Positions 32,101 through 44,627 of a DNA stretch of 64,000 nt are shown here, one piece after another; position 1 is the stretch's first letter, and each line of letters starts with the position of its first letter. Source of the DNA: Litoditis marina (taxonomy: Eukaryota; Nematoda; Chromadorea; Rhabditida; Rhabditidae); assembly GCA_964036275.1 (NCBI GenBank), contig OZ038433.1:8659048-8723047 (forward strand), in the 5' to 3' direction. The notes beneath the pieces are model-generated. The model was not told the origin of the DNA, did no database searches, and was given only the letters and a program-made list of their open reading frames with translations. Made by a program: the position numbers and the translations under genes.

Positions 32101-35100
32101 AAAAAGGACGGGATAACGGGAGAGAGAACCGTCAGAACCCCAGTCCAAGAATCCAGCAGATCCAACCGGTTAGTGATTATTACTATTTAAATAATTGTAC
32201 TCTTGTGGTAGAAATGTATACAAGTAGAGAGTAGGAAGTAGGTGCGTTATCACAGATGGTCACTTCGTAGAAGCTCGGCCCAGCCAATTCGATCTGAAAA
32301 TTGTCCGCCTTTTTCGCTGGGTGCAATCGGGTTGCATGTGCACAAAATCATTGGTTGCTTCCGAATGCAACTAAAATAACTTTATATAAACCAAAAAGAT
32401 GAATTCGGTTGGATTTGAGAGCAGTCAATAGTTTTGTACACATGCAACCGGTTGCATTTTGGTTGCATTTAGCCCGGTTGCATGTGTAAACCGCCTGGAT
32501 GGGTCTACATCTACAACTTCTCAACACAGAAAAAGAAGATAAACGTCAAAAAAGAATTTTACATGTTTGTGTTCAATTTGGAGCTGAGAACACGTTTAAT
32601 ATGAAAATGGGAATAAATTTGCGATTTACATCATTCACAACTACGTAAAGATACAGTTATATATAAGTTAAATGCACTACTGTCGCGCCTAGAAAGCGCA
32701 GGGAGAAATAGCATAGCGCGCTGTGAGACGAGACAGTACGCCAATGAGCGGAAGTTAGAATGGTTTTAATTTGGTATTTTTTCAGTTTGACGAGATCATC
32801 CACGCCTACATCTCGTAGGTTGAGCATGGCCGATAGCATATCTACAGAACGTGAGTAGAATATAGATTGTAGGTTATGAACATTATAGGCTTAAGCATAG
32901 TTTTCCTCCTTAAATGGTTACAGTTGAGCTGCAACAGACCATTTAGCTTATGACAAATGGATATGTGGCAATTGTGTGTTGCTTGGCTCGTCTTCCCATT
33001 CTCTATGTGCCTTACTGTACCTGGAAATCGAACATGTTCATTGCAGGGTCGAAAGGCGCTTCGGAGCTGTCTGAGGTCTCATTGTCTGTTGTGCGCCAGT
33101 CTCCTGAGATGGAACATCGATCACGAAAACGAACAGAGACCGATTCATCGATTGATATTGATTCTGTGCGAACGGAAAACAGGGACGGAGTAGATTTGGT
33201 AGGCGATCTATCGATTATCATACTCTAGCGAACTCTGCTGAAGATCCATAGATAATAGTTTGAGCTGCTTTTCTGTGACATACGATATTTGGGCAAATTT
33301 GGTCTTATTTTTTGACCGCAGTTATGATATCGAAGGTATTCAAAACGTAAACTTGCCTTTTTGTGACAACAGCGAACAGTCTCACCTTTGTTTATGTCGA
33401 TTGGCAAGGGTGCTGGTGTTTTTTTTCAAATTGTCCGAAATCAAAATACTTTTGTCTTTTGATGACGATTATGTGTTCTAGCGAATGTACAAACGTAGTT
33501 GTGTCATCATTGAAGTGCTTAGCTGTGTAGTGTACGGCAGTAAATGTTGTCTGTCCTGCCCACAATGTAGTTATTTCCAATTCAGCTAACCCCACCAGCG
33601 TCAACCAGCAGACTGAGCAACAGCAACTCCCTATCGAGCAGTACCATCATTCGCGGCGCAGCTCTCAACATGTCCACAGAGATTCTGGAGCTCAAATGCC
33701 GAATTTGCAAGAAGATGGTACAAAATGATTACCGTGCGTTTTTCATCTATTGGGTACGATAAGTAACCTTGTATAATCGTTTTATTTGTGTAGCTCAGTC
33801 TGTCACCGTTCACCATCTTAAATAGTGTATATCTTTGCTAGTTTGGTTATGAATAATGTATCATTTCAGTGATTCGCAAAGACCACGTTACGACCAACCA
33901 CTTGACGGCAAATCATGGGCCCAACGATTATTTGAGGATTGTAGAGTCAAAGGCGAGTAGAGTATTATGAGGTCACTTAATTTTCACATTTCACTTAATA
34001 AACTGACTTATTTTCTCTTCGATCAGTGGCTCGGATACTACGTGAAGGAAATATTCACGTACAGTTGGGTTTGGAATAATTATGGATAGCAGTGCTGAGA
34101 ATCAGAGTGGGAGATGACATACTAAATACGCCATGGCTTGGATCTTTGAGATCTGAGTTGCTACATTTACTTGAAACTTGAAATACGGCGTTAGCTGGCA
34201 ATAGATACTAGTTACTACTTCCTTTTTCAGATGCAGTCCTGCTTTCCTGGTTGGACGAGTAACGATCTACAGTGTCAGCTGAGTGGTTGTGGCGGCAAGA
34301 CGTACCTATCGAAAAGTGGAAGGTACGTGTTTATTCTGCGCCTTTTTCGCTGCTCTATTTTTATGGCACCTATCACTTATGTAGATGCACACCAATAAGG
34401 TGTCACTATTTTGCGAAAATACCCTGTTTTTGGATTGAACTAACGGGAAATTCGTGATTTTGCATGAAAAGTCGAATAGTGAGCAAATTGTCCCGGTTTC
34501 GGCGAAAATAGATATCTTTTCGATTATTTCTGGCTGTCTGAAGAACTTTGCTAAAGTTCATATGTAACTGCTTTTAGACGCGGTCACGTTTTGCGCGTTC
34601 ACTTCCAAGATGAGTTGAAATGCCCGATGGCTAGATGTACTTTTGGAGCAACCGATCCTGTTCGCGTCCACCAACATGCCAAGGTAGGTCATATCTGAAG
34701 TCTGAAGAGAGCAGGAGATAGATTATAGACAGATTAGGCCTTAGGACGCTGAGGCGCTTACGTTTCTTATCTTAGTTTAGCTCTTGGCGACGTTGACTAA
34801 ATAGACAGAAAAGTTGAAATAAAAGACTGCCTTTGGCGAAAGTTGGTACCGTTATGTCGTGCTTAGTGCTTTCCGAACCATTTTCGACCCTCTTACACCA
34901 CAAAATCATATATTTGGTTCATTTTCGGTATTCGATTGTTCTGCCTATCAAACACTCAGGCACTCTACTCGATTGTTTTTGTGTTTTGTATACATTTTGT
35001 ACCTTTTGGTCTCTGCCTTTCTAAAATTGCACTAGCGTATTGTTCTTCAATACCCGGCCGTGTAAATTTCGGAAAGATGCGTTAAAAAGGTTGCAATTTG

Positions 35101-38100
35101 GAAGTAAAATTAAGGTAAAGTCAGTTTTTTTACTCAACCCTATTTCAGGAGGATCACAAGTTGAATGATGGCTACCGCAGTATGAGGGACCAGACAGCTA
35201 GGTGAGACACTCGTTTGTCTCATTGTCGTCTATTGAGTATTTAAACTGGATTAATGAGAGTGTTTCGTTCCCATGTTGCTTTCCATTCGAAAACTACAGA
35301 ATACAAATACCCGCGTGGGTAGGATATGTACGAAGCTGAACATTTATTCTATCTTGACTTGACGTTTCTCAATCGAGAGTGGAAGATATTCGGTAAATTG
35401 CGTGTAATATGTGATGCGTTTGTGATCCGTGAGTTCCCTTTTCAGACAGAAGTTTGAGTTTGAGAAAAGGAGTCACAACTACAAGCTGGAGCAATTGATT
35501 CAGAAGGCCTTTCCCAGGGCTATTCCTGATCCGGAATATTTGAAGGGATATTCACCAAAGGTAGACTTATCCTGTGGAACCGCATATCCAGATACAGATA
35601 GAAAGACTTTCAGTACCTACTTCCCTAACGTTTCAGCCGATCTCGATGTCGATAGTGACGACTTTAATTTTTCAGCCAAAAGTGGGGCAATTCTTGTGTT
35701 TCAATAGATCAGTCATGTCTGGTAACTTCAGTACTTTAGTTGCCCATGATGTGAGTAGATGAAGATGATGTTTTTTTTTTCAGGTAGTTGGTGCAGAAAC
35801 AGTTTCGTCTTTGATCGAAACGTTGCGCAAAACGGAAAGAATATCTCAGGTAAACAGTTGCTTTCGTTTTGTTATCATCTTCGTTGTGTACAATGTAGAA
35901 ACAGAAACCATCCGAGGTGCCTGATTACTCATTTCCTCACTAGAGTTACCAATCTGATCGTGAGGCTTTCTTCAACACTAACTACACCAATAATAAGTAG
36001 ATAGTATCATATATTTTCTGTGTGTTCTCTTTGTTATTGATCCAGTGTACTCCTTGTTTCCAGCCGAACACGGTGGCTCCTCCACCGTTGCGTGCTTCCA
36101 GTTTCTCAGATTCGGACTCTTCGGATTCAGATGAGGTTCGTTCTCAGTCGTTATGTTAATGTTAACTATGCAAACATAGAGTGACTTTGTTAGATGCGCT
36201 ATTGAATCACATATTTTTCTTACAATCCAAATTTTGAACTACCCCATGCTCAACAATAGTCGTTTTACTCTTTACTGGCACGTTACTGGTGAAAACCTAA
36301 TCTACCACCGTGCTTTGTGGCCTGGTTACCCAGGTAAAACATTTGATTTTTAATAGATTTATGTGTACAACAAAGTCGTTTTAAATTTACCACGAGGTTT
36401 TTCTTACCTTGGTGGACTGAAGTATAATGTCGTTTTTGGTTCCAGGAAGTTGCGAAGAGTAAAAAGGCGGAGGAGTTGAAGAAAAAAGAAGAAGAGGAAA
36501 GAAGAAGAAAACGGGAGAAAGAAGAAGAAGAAGAGAGACAGAGGGAACTGAAAAGGAAGGAGAAGAAGAGAGAGGAGAAGGAAGAACGACAGAAAGAAGA
36601 GAGAGAACTGGAAAGAAAGCGGCTGATGAAAGAGGCTAGGAGGCTGGAAAAGGCAGAGCGGAGAGCGGAAACTGAGCAGGAGGACCGCGATAGGGCTGAA
36701 GGAGAGAAGAAAGCCCCCGGGAAACTCGAGCTGCGCCGCCTCAGATTGGATGCCGACGAGGAAAAGGATATTAAGGCAAGTATTGCTGTGTGCTCGGGTT
36801 ATAAGACCATGAATGACTGCGCGGCTGTTGGTTCGTGAAAAAGAAGGGCGCCCTCAGTCTAGTCTTTGCGTTTAAGGATTTAAGTGGGAAGATGATATAC
36901 TTTCACTGTTAGGATTGATTCTATACATTTGGTTACTAAAGTTTATCAACAGAAGTTCCAGAATTGTTTTAGTAGAAAAAGGATAAGCTATTTCTTTCAA
37001 TTCGATTTTTTTATTGGAAAAACGGTTTGATTTTTGTAGAGCATAGCTATAGGTTGTTAAGTGGTAGCATGGTGACTTGTAGGTTATTTCCAGCCGCAAC
37101 CGTCCGACCATCTTTCCATTCCCTCACTGGGATCGACCCATGCTTCAGTGTGTACTGTGAGTGGTGTGAAGGAGGAAGTAGATGACATTGACGACGAAGT
37201 ACAGGTACATTCGGTCATTTTACCATCTATCTGCTCTGTAATTATCATACTTTGGTTTCAAACAAGGAAGTGTTCATATTCATACTCATCGTGGAGTTTT
37301 TTCGCAAATGTTTATTGAATTTGAAATGCTCAATAGTGGTTTCTCCAATGTTTTTGTTTTTTTTAGATCATAGAGGGTGATATCAAGCGACGTGTGAAGC
37401 GGGAACCGATCTTTGTGCAAAAGACAGAACTGTGTACACCTCCGCCGCGCAAAAGAACATTGTTGGAGGCACCGGGAGGTTCTCATTCTAATCCACAAGG
37501 TTGGTTGGAAAGTCGGGTCTTAAGCCGTTGGTGTTGTATAGATAAGGTACCGAATATTATTTTATTTCTTTCATCATTATGACTATGCTTTGAGAGCCGA
37601 TTCTCTCGTATAAAAAGTCTAATTTGTTCCAAATACCAAGTTTATGTAGTCGTATGCGAATCGGTAAGTTGTCCGGCCATTTAGTCAGGACTGCCAGACT
37701 ATGATCAACAATGTATTTGTCGATACCCGCGAAAGGTGGTCAAATACATGTTCCCGCTCCCCTGCTCCTACCATATTCTCGTATTTGTCATCGGTCATGT
37801 TCTGGCTTCTCTAAAATGTGTGACTGATTCGTGTATATTATTCTATTAGAGTTGAGCTTTTTATGCTGCTTGAGTTGCTGTGGGTTGTGAGCGCACTTCT
37901 GGAATTATTGAATTGTGACTTTTTCAGTTCCCGTGAAACGTGCTCTGCTGACAACTCCGGCTGGTGGGCGGCTGGTAGCAACGGACATTACCAATAACGA
38001 AGTACGTCCTAAATGTAACTTCAACAGTTAATGAATTTGAAAGGGAATGATTTGACTCTAATGTTAGATTATTATTTCCATGTTCAATTAGCTTGTTGGC

Positions 38101-39640
38101 TGTTTTGTTTGTTTGTGTCCCTTTGCTGAGCACTATCAGTTTTGACACTTGGACCTACATGAAGTGCTATCGATCTCGTCGAAGATCCGATAGAAATGAG
38201 TGGTTTTCACACGCCACTTTACTTGATAATTCAATGGTTGTACAACGAACGTTTCCACGTTCCAGAATCACGTTGGTGTTGAGAGGGATCGTGCCTGTTA
38301 CAGTTTGTCAGCATCCGTCGCATCTAATGTTCCTATCCTTTCTTCCATTGTATTGGAGAGGGTGAGTATCCGCTATTTTTCTGTTCCCAACCAACACACT
38401 CTTTTCACATAGGAAATTTTGTACTATCGATAATTCAGTAATTTACTAGTAGTAAAAGTTATTATCGATAGTTCAGTGGTTTATAGGTCACGTTCAGAAT
38501 GAGACGGTAGGAAGACAATCGAGTTGGATTTATTTTACCAAATTACTCTCACTCTTTTCACCAATAGAACTAGTTCATTCATCAAACATGTTCAATGCTC
38601 TTCATTCGGTACGCACCAACTAGTAATCATAAGACTTTCACTGAAAACCAAGACGTAGAATTTACACTTATACTGTCGTAGGTAGATTTGTTTACCATTT
38701 TTTCAACTGTTGTTCATTCGTATTCTTATAGTTTGTGCAAGAGCATAGGATGGAGCAAGAAAATATTAATGGACTAAGTGATAAAGAGAAGCTTGTCCAC
38801 ATAACAAAGTTCAACCAAGCCCGCAAGAAAATACAGGAAGGGCAGGTGAGCTGACTGGATTTATTCAAACAACCAAACAGTATCCCCAATCAAAGCACTC
38901 TATTCTTAGTTGAAACAAACATGTTTTCCCTACCTTTCTAGGGCACATTACTTTTTTTTAAGGAATCGAAACTGATTGATAAAAGATTGTATGTAAGAAG
39001 CTTTGGTAGTGAACATTGGTTTGTGGATACGATTGTTTAATGGCACAATGCATCATTATGTTCTGCGGACGGTCTAGTGGTAGCTTACCTTGAGGAGAGA
39101 AGAATGTGAGTGCGCTACCAAATGATCGAGATGATATATTAGGTGGGCGGAGCTAACTTAGATCCAGACGATCATGTCTGGCCATCGAGAGAGTGAGAGA
39201 GGTCTCGTCCCACGACACCTGGACCTGACCATCACACGGCATAACTGGGGGGAATATTGAGAAGACTGAAAAAAACTTAATTTTCAGCTTCGTGCCTATC
39301 GATCCAAGTTTTCTTAGGCATGCATGAGTAAAATGTCGCTGACGACTATGACTACGTACATTTCATTTCAGTTCTCCCTCTCTGCATGGAAGCGAGTGTT
39401 CACATGGCGCAGAACATTAGCCATCATCAAAGGGGAAGAAGAATGTCCTTTTCAGGTATACTTGTCATTTTCTAGATTTTTTTGGGTTATGTTTACTAAC
39501 TGAACCAGACCAAGCCACTGGAGAACCGTGCCCTTGGCGAACCGAATTCCGAAACAGTCTGTAGCACCGAACCGCTCACGCAATCGGGATCTAAACTACC
39601 CGGTTCTTCAGTGAATGTTCATATTGAAAAGGGGCAATAA
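29125..39640 (+). CDS. Multi-zinc-finger, coiled-coil protein, about 817 aa
   Basis: Exons: 29125-29135, 30474-30563, 30773-30866, 31109-31227, 32073-32168, 32786-32850, 33047-33198, 33586-33733, 33870-33952, 34231-34322, 34578-34683, 35149-35201, 35446-35560, 35637-35750, 35784-35849, 36064-36135, 36446-36775, 37094-37204, 37367-37499, 37928-38001, 38732-38845, 39372-39455, 39509-39640. All phases close to 818 codons. The first exon is only MSET; its 2 leftover bases fit exon 2. Fingers: CPWC...HFMKH (non-canonical), CGDC...H-x5-H, CRIC...H-x4-H, C-x4-C...HVLRVH and C-x4-C...H-x4-H. Then come LEQLIQKAFP, an acidic SDSDSSDSDE patch, a 110-residue K/E/R-rich helix (about 492-602) and KRRVKREP basic motifs. 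Two introns (after 33952 and 36775) use GC donors. It is probably nuclear and nucleic-acid-binding. Exon 14 has an alternative acceptor (35676) and intron 14 is unusually short (33 bp). Confidence 0.85.
29590..29865. repeat. GCAACC foldback repeat, copy 1
   Basis: Repeated inverted words (GGTTGCAT and ATGCAACC) form a hairpin; the left end reads GGCGGTTTACACATGCAACC. A second copy at 32317-32492 ends with the inverse of that word. It lies in intron 1 of the zinc-finger gene and its right end is interrupted by the 29867-30191 element. Confidence 0.8.
29867..30191. mobile_element. 325-bp foldback element with 9-bp target duplication
   Basis: The element starts GGTGAATAGGAAAGGGGACG and ends with the inverse GTCCCCTTTCCTATTGGCC, with AAAGGGGACGAGGG subrepeats in both arms. 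Identical 9-mers GTGTAATTG flank it (29858-29866 and 30192-30200). The 9-bp duplication suggests the same Mutator-type machinery as the element at 16116-17504. It inserted at the right end of the GCAACC foldback, so it is the younger of the two. Confidence 0.85.
31857..31970. repeat. Dispersed repeat, copy 1
   Basis: Contains GTGGGCGGAGCTAAC and CATGTCTGG in the same order and spacing as 39090-39245. Both copies lie in introns of the zinc-finger gene. GAGCGAG/CGAGATG-type words precede each. Confidence 0.6.
32317..32492. repeat. GCAACC foldback repeat, copy 2
   Basis: GGGTTGCATGTG at the left and TTGCATGTGTAAACCGCC at the right match the ends of the copy at 29590-29865. It sits in the intron between exons 32073-32168 and 32786-32850. 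Confidence 0.75.
39090..39245. repeat. Dispersed repeat, copy 2
   Basis: Shares GTGGGCGGAGCTAAC and CATGTCTGG with 31857-31970, in the intron before exon 39372-39455. Confidence 0.6.
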
Positions 39641-39641
39641 A
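39636..39641 (+). terminator. Possible poly(A) signal overlapping the stop codon
   Basis: AATAAA spans the TAA stop of the 39509-39640 exon (GGGGCAATAAACGC). If used, cleavage would leave an extremely short 3' UTR; an alternative is the downstream 3' end described at 39872-40487. Confidence 0.4.
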
Positions 39642-39871
39642 CGCAATAAGGAACATGGTTGATATCAGTTTCGCCGCTATAATACGTCTTTTTGGGTTCG
39701 CACCCAAGTCATCCCATCGGGGCCTTATAAGTCCTCGACCTGGGTGATTCACGGTTCGGCTCAGAAGGGACAGTTTTTTTTACTGAGTTTGTCAGCAAAA
39801 CGCATCACTCAATTCGAGATAATTCGCCGATCACTTGCGTTTTATTCAATTGATCTATATGCCAATTTTAG

Positions 39872-40487
39872 CTGAGCACGGATCAGAGGAATAGTCTGCG
39901 AAAGTTGTACGATGATTTTGCGGCTGGCAATATCGCAAACGGGAAGGAATATGGATGGGTCAGTGGAATAGACAGCGTAGTCATCACCATTTCTATTTGA
40001 ACCATAATAATACAAAGTACGAAATATGTAAGTTACAGTTCTCACGTATTCGGAAACTCAAAAACTCATTTTTCAGAAACATTCGTACTATGGAAATTTA
40101 CGGTCCTTTTCCAGTTGCCCCGTACGCAAAGATGGAAATGTCAATTAGCGCTACGCGATGCCGCGAGGGCTGCTTGGGAAGCGCAGTCAACTGTAGTGAG
40201 TTTTGTCTCAACTTTCGATTGTCTGGTTTTCATAGGTTACATATCTGAGGCAGATGTCCTACTTTTCGCGGGTAGATGCGCCATGCGTCAATGAATCTTT
40301 GCGGGCGAATCATAATTTTGCCCGCGCCGCATCACCCTGCAATGATTCTCAGTAAGTTGGGCACTTGCCTCAACAAATGCAGTCTTTCTTAAGCTATCGG
40401 TAATCTCGTCCATGGTAAACTTGTAACTCCATGTCTGAGTTGATTTTCAATAATTAGATATTCGTTTCCAGGATTGATGTTCGCTGA
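39872..40487 (+). CDS. Alternative 3' exons of the zinc-finger gene, or a separate small gene
   Basis: Exons 39872-39958 (LSTDQRNSLRKLYDDFAAGN), 40115-40192 (QLALRDAARAAWEAQST), 40254-40351 (MSYFSRVDAPCVNESLRAN) and 40472-40487 (stop) have GT-AG junctions and close in phase. The first starts in phase 0, the phase in which exon 39372-39455 of the zinc-finger gene ends (ECPFQ). Skipping the 39509-39640 terminal exon would therefore extend that protein by about 95 residues. No upstream ATG for an independent gene was found except the internal one at 40254. The acceptor of the third exon (GAGGCAG) is weak. Confidence 0.55.
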
Positions 40488-40610
40488 CAGGCGCATGCAC
40501 ACGGTAACATAGATAGTTTGATAGTTTCCCATTCTGGTCTTTGCACTTCTTTTGTTAATTGAGTATTATTTTGCTAGTTAAAGGTTGCAGTAGTTTGCAA
40601 TTATTGTTTC

Positions 40611-41095
40611 ACTGGAAATCATGTTTCGCTTTCCGATTTGTTTGTATAGTTTCTAGTTAATCACAATCTCTGTTTTTATGCCTTGTCTGTTTCGTTTTTT
40701 CGGTTTTCTAGGTTTCGTATATTGAATGCAAATGGTGGTGTTCAGGGTTAGTTAGGCAGAGTTCACCTCTGCCACATTTAGCGGCTTGTCGCGAAATCTC
40801 ATCTCATGCTCACGTGTATTGTTTCTCGGTTTTCTATGCTAATTATGATTTTACTGGAAATCATGTTTCGCTTTCCGAATTGTTTTTCTAGTTTCTAGTT
40901 CATCACAATCTCTGTTTTTATGCCTTGTCTGTTTGTTTGTTTTCGGTTTTCTAGGTTTCGTATATTGAATGCCAATGGTGGTGTTCAGGGTTAGTTAGGC
41001 AGAGTTCACATCTGCCACATTTAACGGCTTATCGCGAAATTTCATCTCATGCTCACGTGTATTATTTCTCAGTTTTCCATGCTACTCGGTTGTAT
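40611..41095 (+). repeat. 242-bp tandem duplication (2 copies)
   Basis: ACTGGAAATCATGTTTCGCT begins at 40611 and again at 40853. The intervening 242 bp, including GGTTTCGTATATTGAATGC and CTCATGCTCACGTGTATT, are repeated with few changes. It is downstream of the zinc-finger gene's last exon, with no open frame. Confidence 0.85.
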
Positions 41096-42302
41096 CTGTA
41101 TATTTGTGTAGCTTCTTGCCCGGTTATTGGTCAATGATGTTGATTGTTGAATTATTTGCCTGTGGAGCTTGTCGAATGAACTCGTTATCATTTTCGCTGT
41201 GCATCAGTGGCAGAAAAATATTATGCTTTTACGTTCATAATTACAGATAACTCTAAATCGAATAGTTATCCGAAAAAGACAACCCTCCCAACGGTGTACA
41301 AGGGATTGAAAAGTGACAAAATGGAATGTATTGACAAGTTACCTTTTGAATTGTTTGATCTACGAGTTACTCGAGTTACTCATAATATCACGTTTTAATC
41401 TTCTAAATCACGAGGGTATATAAGTTGAAAATGCAAGTGTGCGTTTCGATAACAATCAAATCTGCACAAGAACTTTTGCTAATTCTTCACAACTTGAAGT
41501 ACTGAAACAGTTATGAAATGAAGTAGTCCACTGACTTAATATGTATCGCAATTTTACACATCAGAATTGAAGTGTACCGTATCCGTACACATTTGAATTG
41601 GAGTGTCCCGAATTCATACATATTTGTCACATGTAAGTTGGTGTACCTCATTCCTGTGCTCCAGGAGTCGGTCTCCTATCCGGCTGAATTATCTTTGGTT
41701 TTCTGGTCAACCCGCCGGCCTCCTGATTGGTTACCGCGGGTCTCGAAAATAAGTAAATAAAAATGCATCATGACGTTTCTATACTGTGATAGAATGTTGC
41801 TGGAAAACATGTATTTTCACAAGCATTTATGTAGTTATCCGCAAGCTGCTATGTCATCCCATGTAGAGGGTAGTTAGTTAGAAGAGAAAGTTCTTTATTA
41901 CACATGAGAATGATAAAAATATCACACGTTGAACATGAAACGTCGACAAATTTTACAGTGCGATTTAGCCTTTAAAGTTATGTTTAGTGAAATATCAGCA
42001 TACGAAAGTACTTTCTAGTACCTAGACCCCGACTATCCCTTTCAAATGCAAAAAATGTAATAAACTGGCCCACCTATGAGCAGAAACGTGAAAGTTGTCT
42101 AGGAAAACCGCTGAAAATGGTTTTTTTAAACTACGGGATACGCTTTCTGTAATATACATAGAACGCCGTTCCATGAATGGGTTTCAGGTTAGCAGGGCAG
42201 AGGCGAGAGTTATGGTATTTAGAAGCAGCTGCATTTCTGTATGTATAACATGTAGTAACAAGTAGTTGTATGTGCAACATGTAGTTTTAACAAATAACTG
42301 TT
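41096..42302. other. Spacer with one weak open stretch
   Basis: A plus-strand open stretch ending at 41398 (DKLPFELFDLRV near the end) follows an ATTACAG acceptor but has no partner exons. It could be a gene fragment. CACATTTGAATTGGAGTG-like short repeats lie near 41570-41610. Nothing else is supported. Confidence 0.3.
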
Positions 42303-44627
42303 TCAATTGCCTTTCCAATCGGCTTCCAGCCAATTGTAATGTGAGTAATAGGAGACCGGATCGGAGGTGCACGGTAAGGAGATAACCGCATCCTTGAAGC
42401 AGTTCAGGTATGCTGAACTGTCGGGGAAGTGCGGGTGGATACCCTCTCTTGATGTGTTTGCATCTTGGTGAACTGTTATCAGATCTGTCCAATCTCTCGA
42501 CAGCGTAACCTGGAAAGAAATATTGGTTCGAGATGAGCAGAATTGGAACCTAATGCGTTAACTGCTTCACCTAGCTCGTCTAGAAAGTGTGCAGGCCAGA
42601 GAGATGCAGACTATCTAAGCCAATCTGCTGACCTTGATGCTCTCTTGGTTTCGAAGTTTGTTGGTAGAAGATAGGAGAAAAGCTTTCTGAGTAGATATAA
42701 GATGAAGGACTGGCCGCTCGCCGAACCCCATCGGTTCGACAGGTCCAATAGCAACCCACCCACTGCCAACGTGGAGGACCAGGTTTTTCCTTCAGCACCC
42801 ACTCAGCAACCATGACACCCATTCCTTTATTTCCATTGACGTAATAATTAGAAAGTTGACCATCCGCCGTTTTGAGGAGAATCTCGCCGGGCATCGATTT
42901 CACTTGTATAGGATCAGCTCCTCTCGTCCACCTGCGGGAACAAACAACTCACAATTTTCGATATATAATTCAATGATACACACGTGAACCTATTAAGGAG
43001 TCGATGAACACGTGAACACGTTGAGAAGGCCAACTAGTAATGTGGCTAGCCCCTGTCTATTTTTCCCACTCGGGTGCGATCCCCACGAGCGACGGCACCT
43101 GTAAGGCGGGACGCAAAAAGAAGGTGACAAAACCTGACTTCCTCCTCCCTGCGAACAGTTTATTTACAATTAATGTGAACTGTGCTTCATCAAGCAATTT
43201 TTGCGATTAGACAATACACGGCTGTAAAAGTTCTCAGGAATCATTAGTATTATTGTATAACAATGAAGTGTTGATGGTCTTGACCCTAAACTATCCTAAA
43301 CTGCGCAAGGTGTCGAAAATTTCGCGACACATTCTATTACTCTAATACGATACATTCTATTGGTTTTGTCGACAATGTTGTTTAAGCTGAATAGAAACCT
43401 TCCGTAAGTACCCACTCGAATGTAGTTTGCTCAGAACTGCATGATTTGTTGCCAACGAGAAAGAACAAATCACACATGCCGTCTGAAATAGTTTCGGTTG
43501 GAGCATCTCTTGGATTTATTGACAAGTGAACATTTATAGTCATTTGAGAGATCGGTGGCCGTATTCAGCCGGGTCAAAAACTATTCCGCTTCACTTTTTG
43601 CTGGAATAGCAACGGGTTGAAAACACTAATATTAAGTTCATTGCGCATAGATTACAGGACGACAAGTAGTTAAACGTATTTACTAAGTTATTGAAAATCT
43701 TTATGGCAAAACGACACAATGTAATGTTTGGTAAAAGTAAAACCTACTCACAGGGGAGCGTTGATCAGACTACAAATTATAAAGAAAGTCGAGAGGGTTC
43801 TCTCGAATTTCGATTTCACGTTGTATCTCTGTTTTGTTGTGTTTGTTTTTGTACGAACTATAACTTCGTGGATTATCTATATGTTTAGTATGTATGTGAG
43901 ATAAATGTTTTTTGAAACTAGGTTTGTTTTTTAGAACCCACCAACTCGCATTATCTTGCTTCCGACGATACTTGTGGTTACTCCGATCGTATTAGGATCA
44001 AACACCAACGGAAGGAAGTACAATTCGTCATCTTAACCACCTTTGCTAATTAAAGTTGATTCAAGTTTCCGCGATATCATCTATTTTATTCGGTAGAGGA
44101 ACTATGCTTTTTTTCCATTAATAAACTTTTTAGTGAAAAAGTTGCACCCTTTACAATTGTTTGTTTGCTGTGCTGTAGTCTACTGAAAAAAGGTCATAGG
44201 AGTGCAGAGGAATTTTCATATTCAAACAGTGATTTTGTGTGGTTCTCAGTTTTAAGAATTGACATTGATTTATTTACATTGTAAAAATGTCATCACTATA
44301 CTATCGTTGTGATAAAAAATCTTTCAGATATGTTAAACCTATACCATAATATTCAACCAGATGAATATTGGCAAACTGTGTTCAGAACTACCAGTTTGGA
44401 GTGTACAATAATGATAATGATACAAATTTCATTCGCAACCAAATCAGCTGAATCGAAAAATGGTTCCGAAATTTCGAAATGTTAACCTTCAGTTATTTGT
44501 GAGACCACTGTGCTAAACATATTTCTGAAAAAATATTGAAGAAAAATTAACTTGTGTCCGATTTCACAGCGATTATCTGATACAGTAGTATTGTGGCGAA
44601 AGGAGACCATCCCATGAAGAGGTACAT
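42303..44627 (-). CDS. Secreted protein family member M1, 203 aa
   Basis: Five exons: 44552-44627 (signal peptide MYLFMGWSPFATILLYQIIA), 43942-44031 (DELYFLPLVFDPNTI...IMRVG), 43416-43482 (LFFLVGNKSC), 42760-42931 (...VAEWVLKE...RWQW) and 42303-42509 (LITV...YLNCFKDAV...YYSHYNWLEADWKGN, stop). All phases close to 204 codons. The protein is short, with a hydrophobic leader, cysteines in exons 3 and 5 and a probable beta-rich body. It is the most complete member of a five-copy minus-strand array (see 45141, 52722, 55450, 57335). I recognise no named family; secretion is inferred from the leader. Its last exon is longer than in M2 and M5 (68 versus about 50 residues). Confidence 0.8.
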
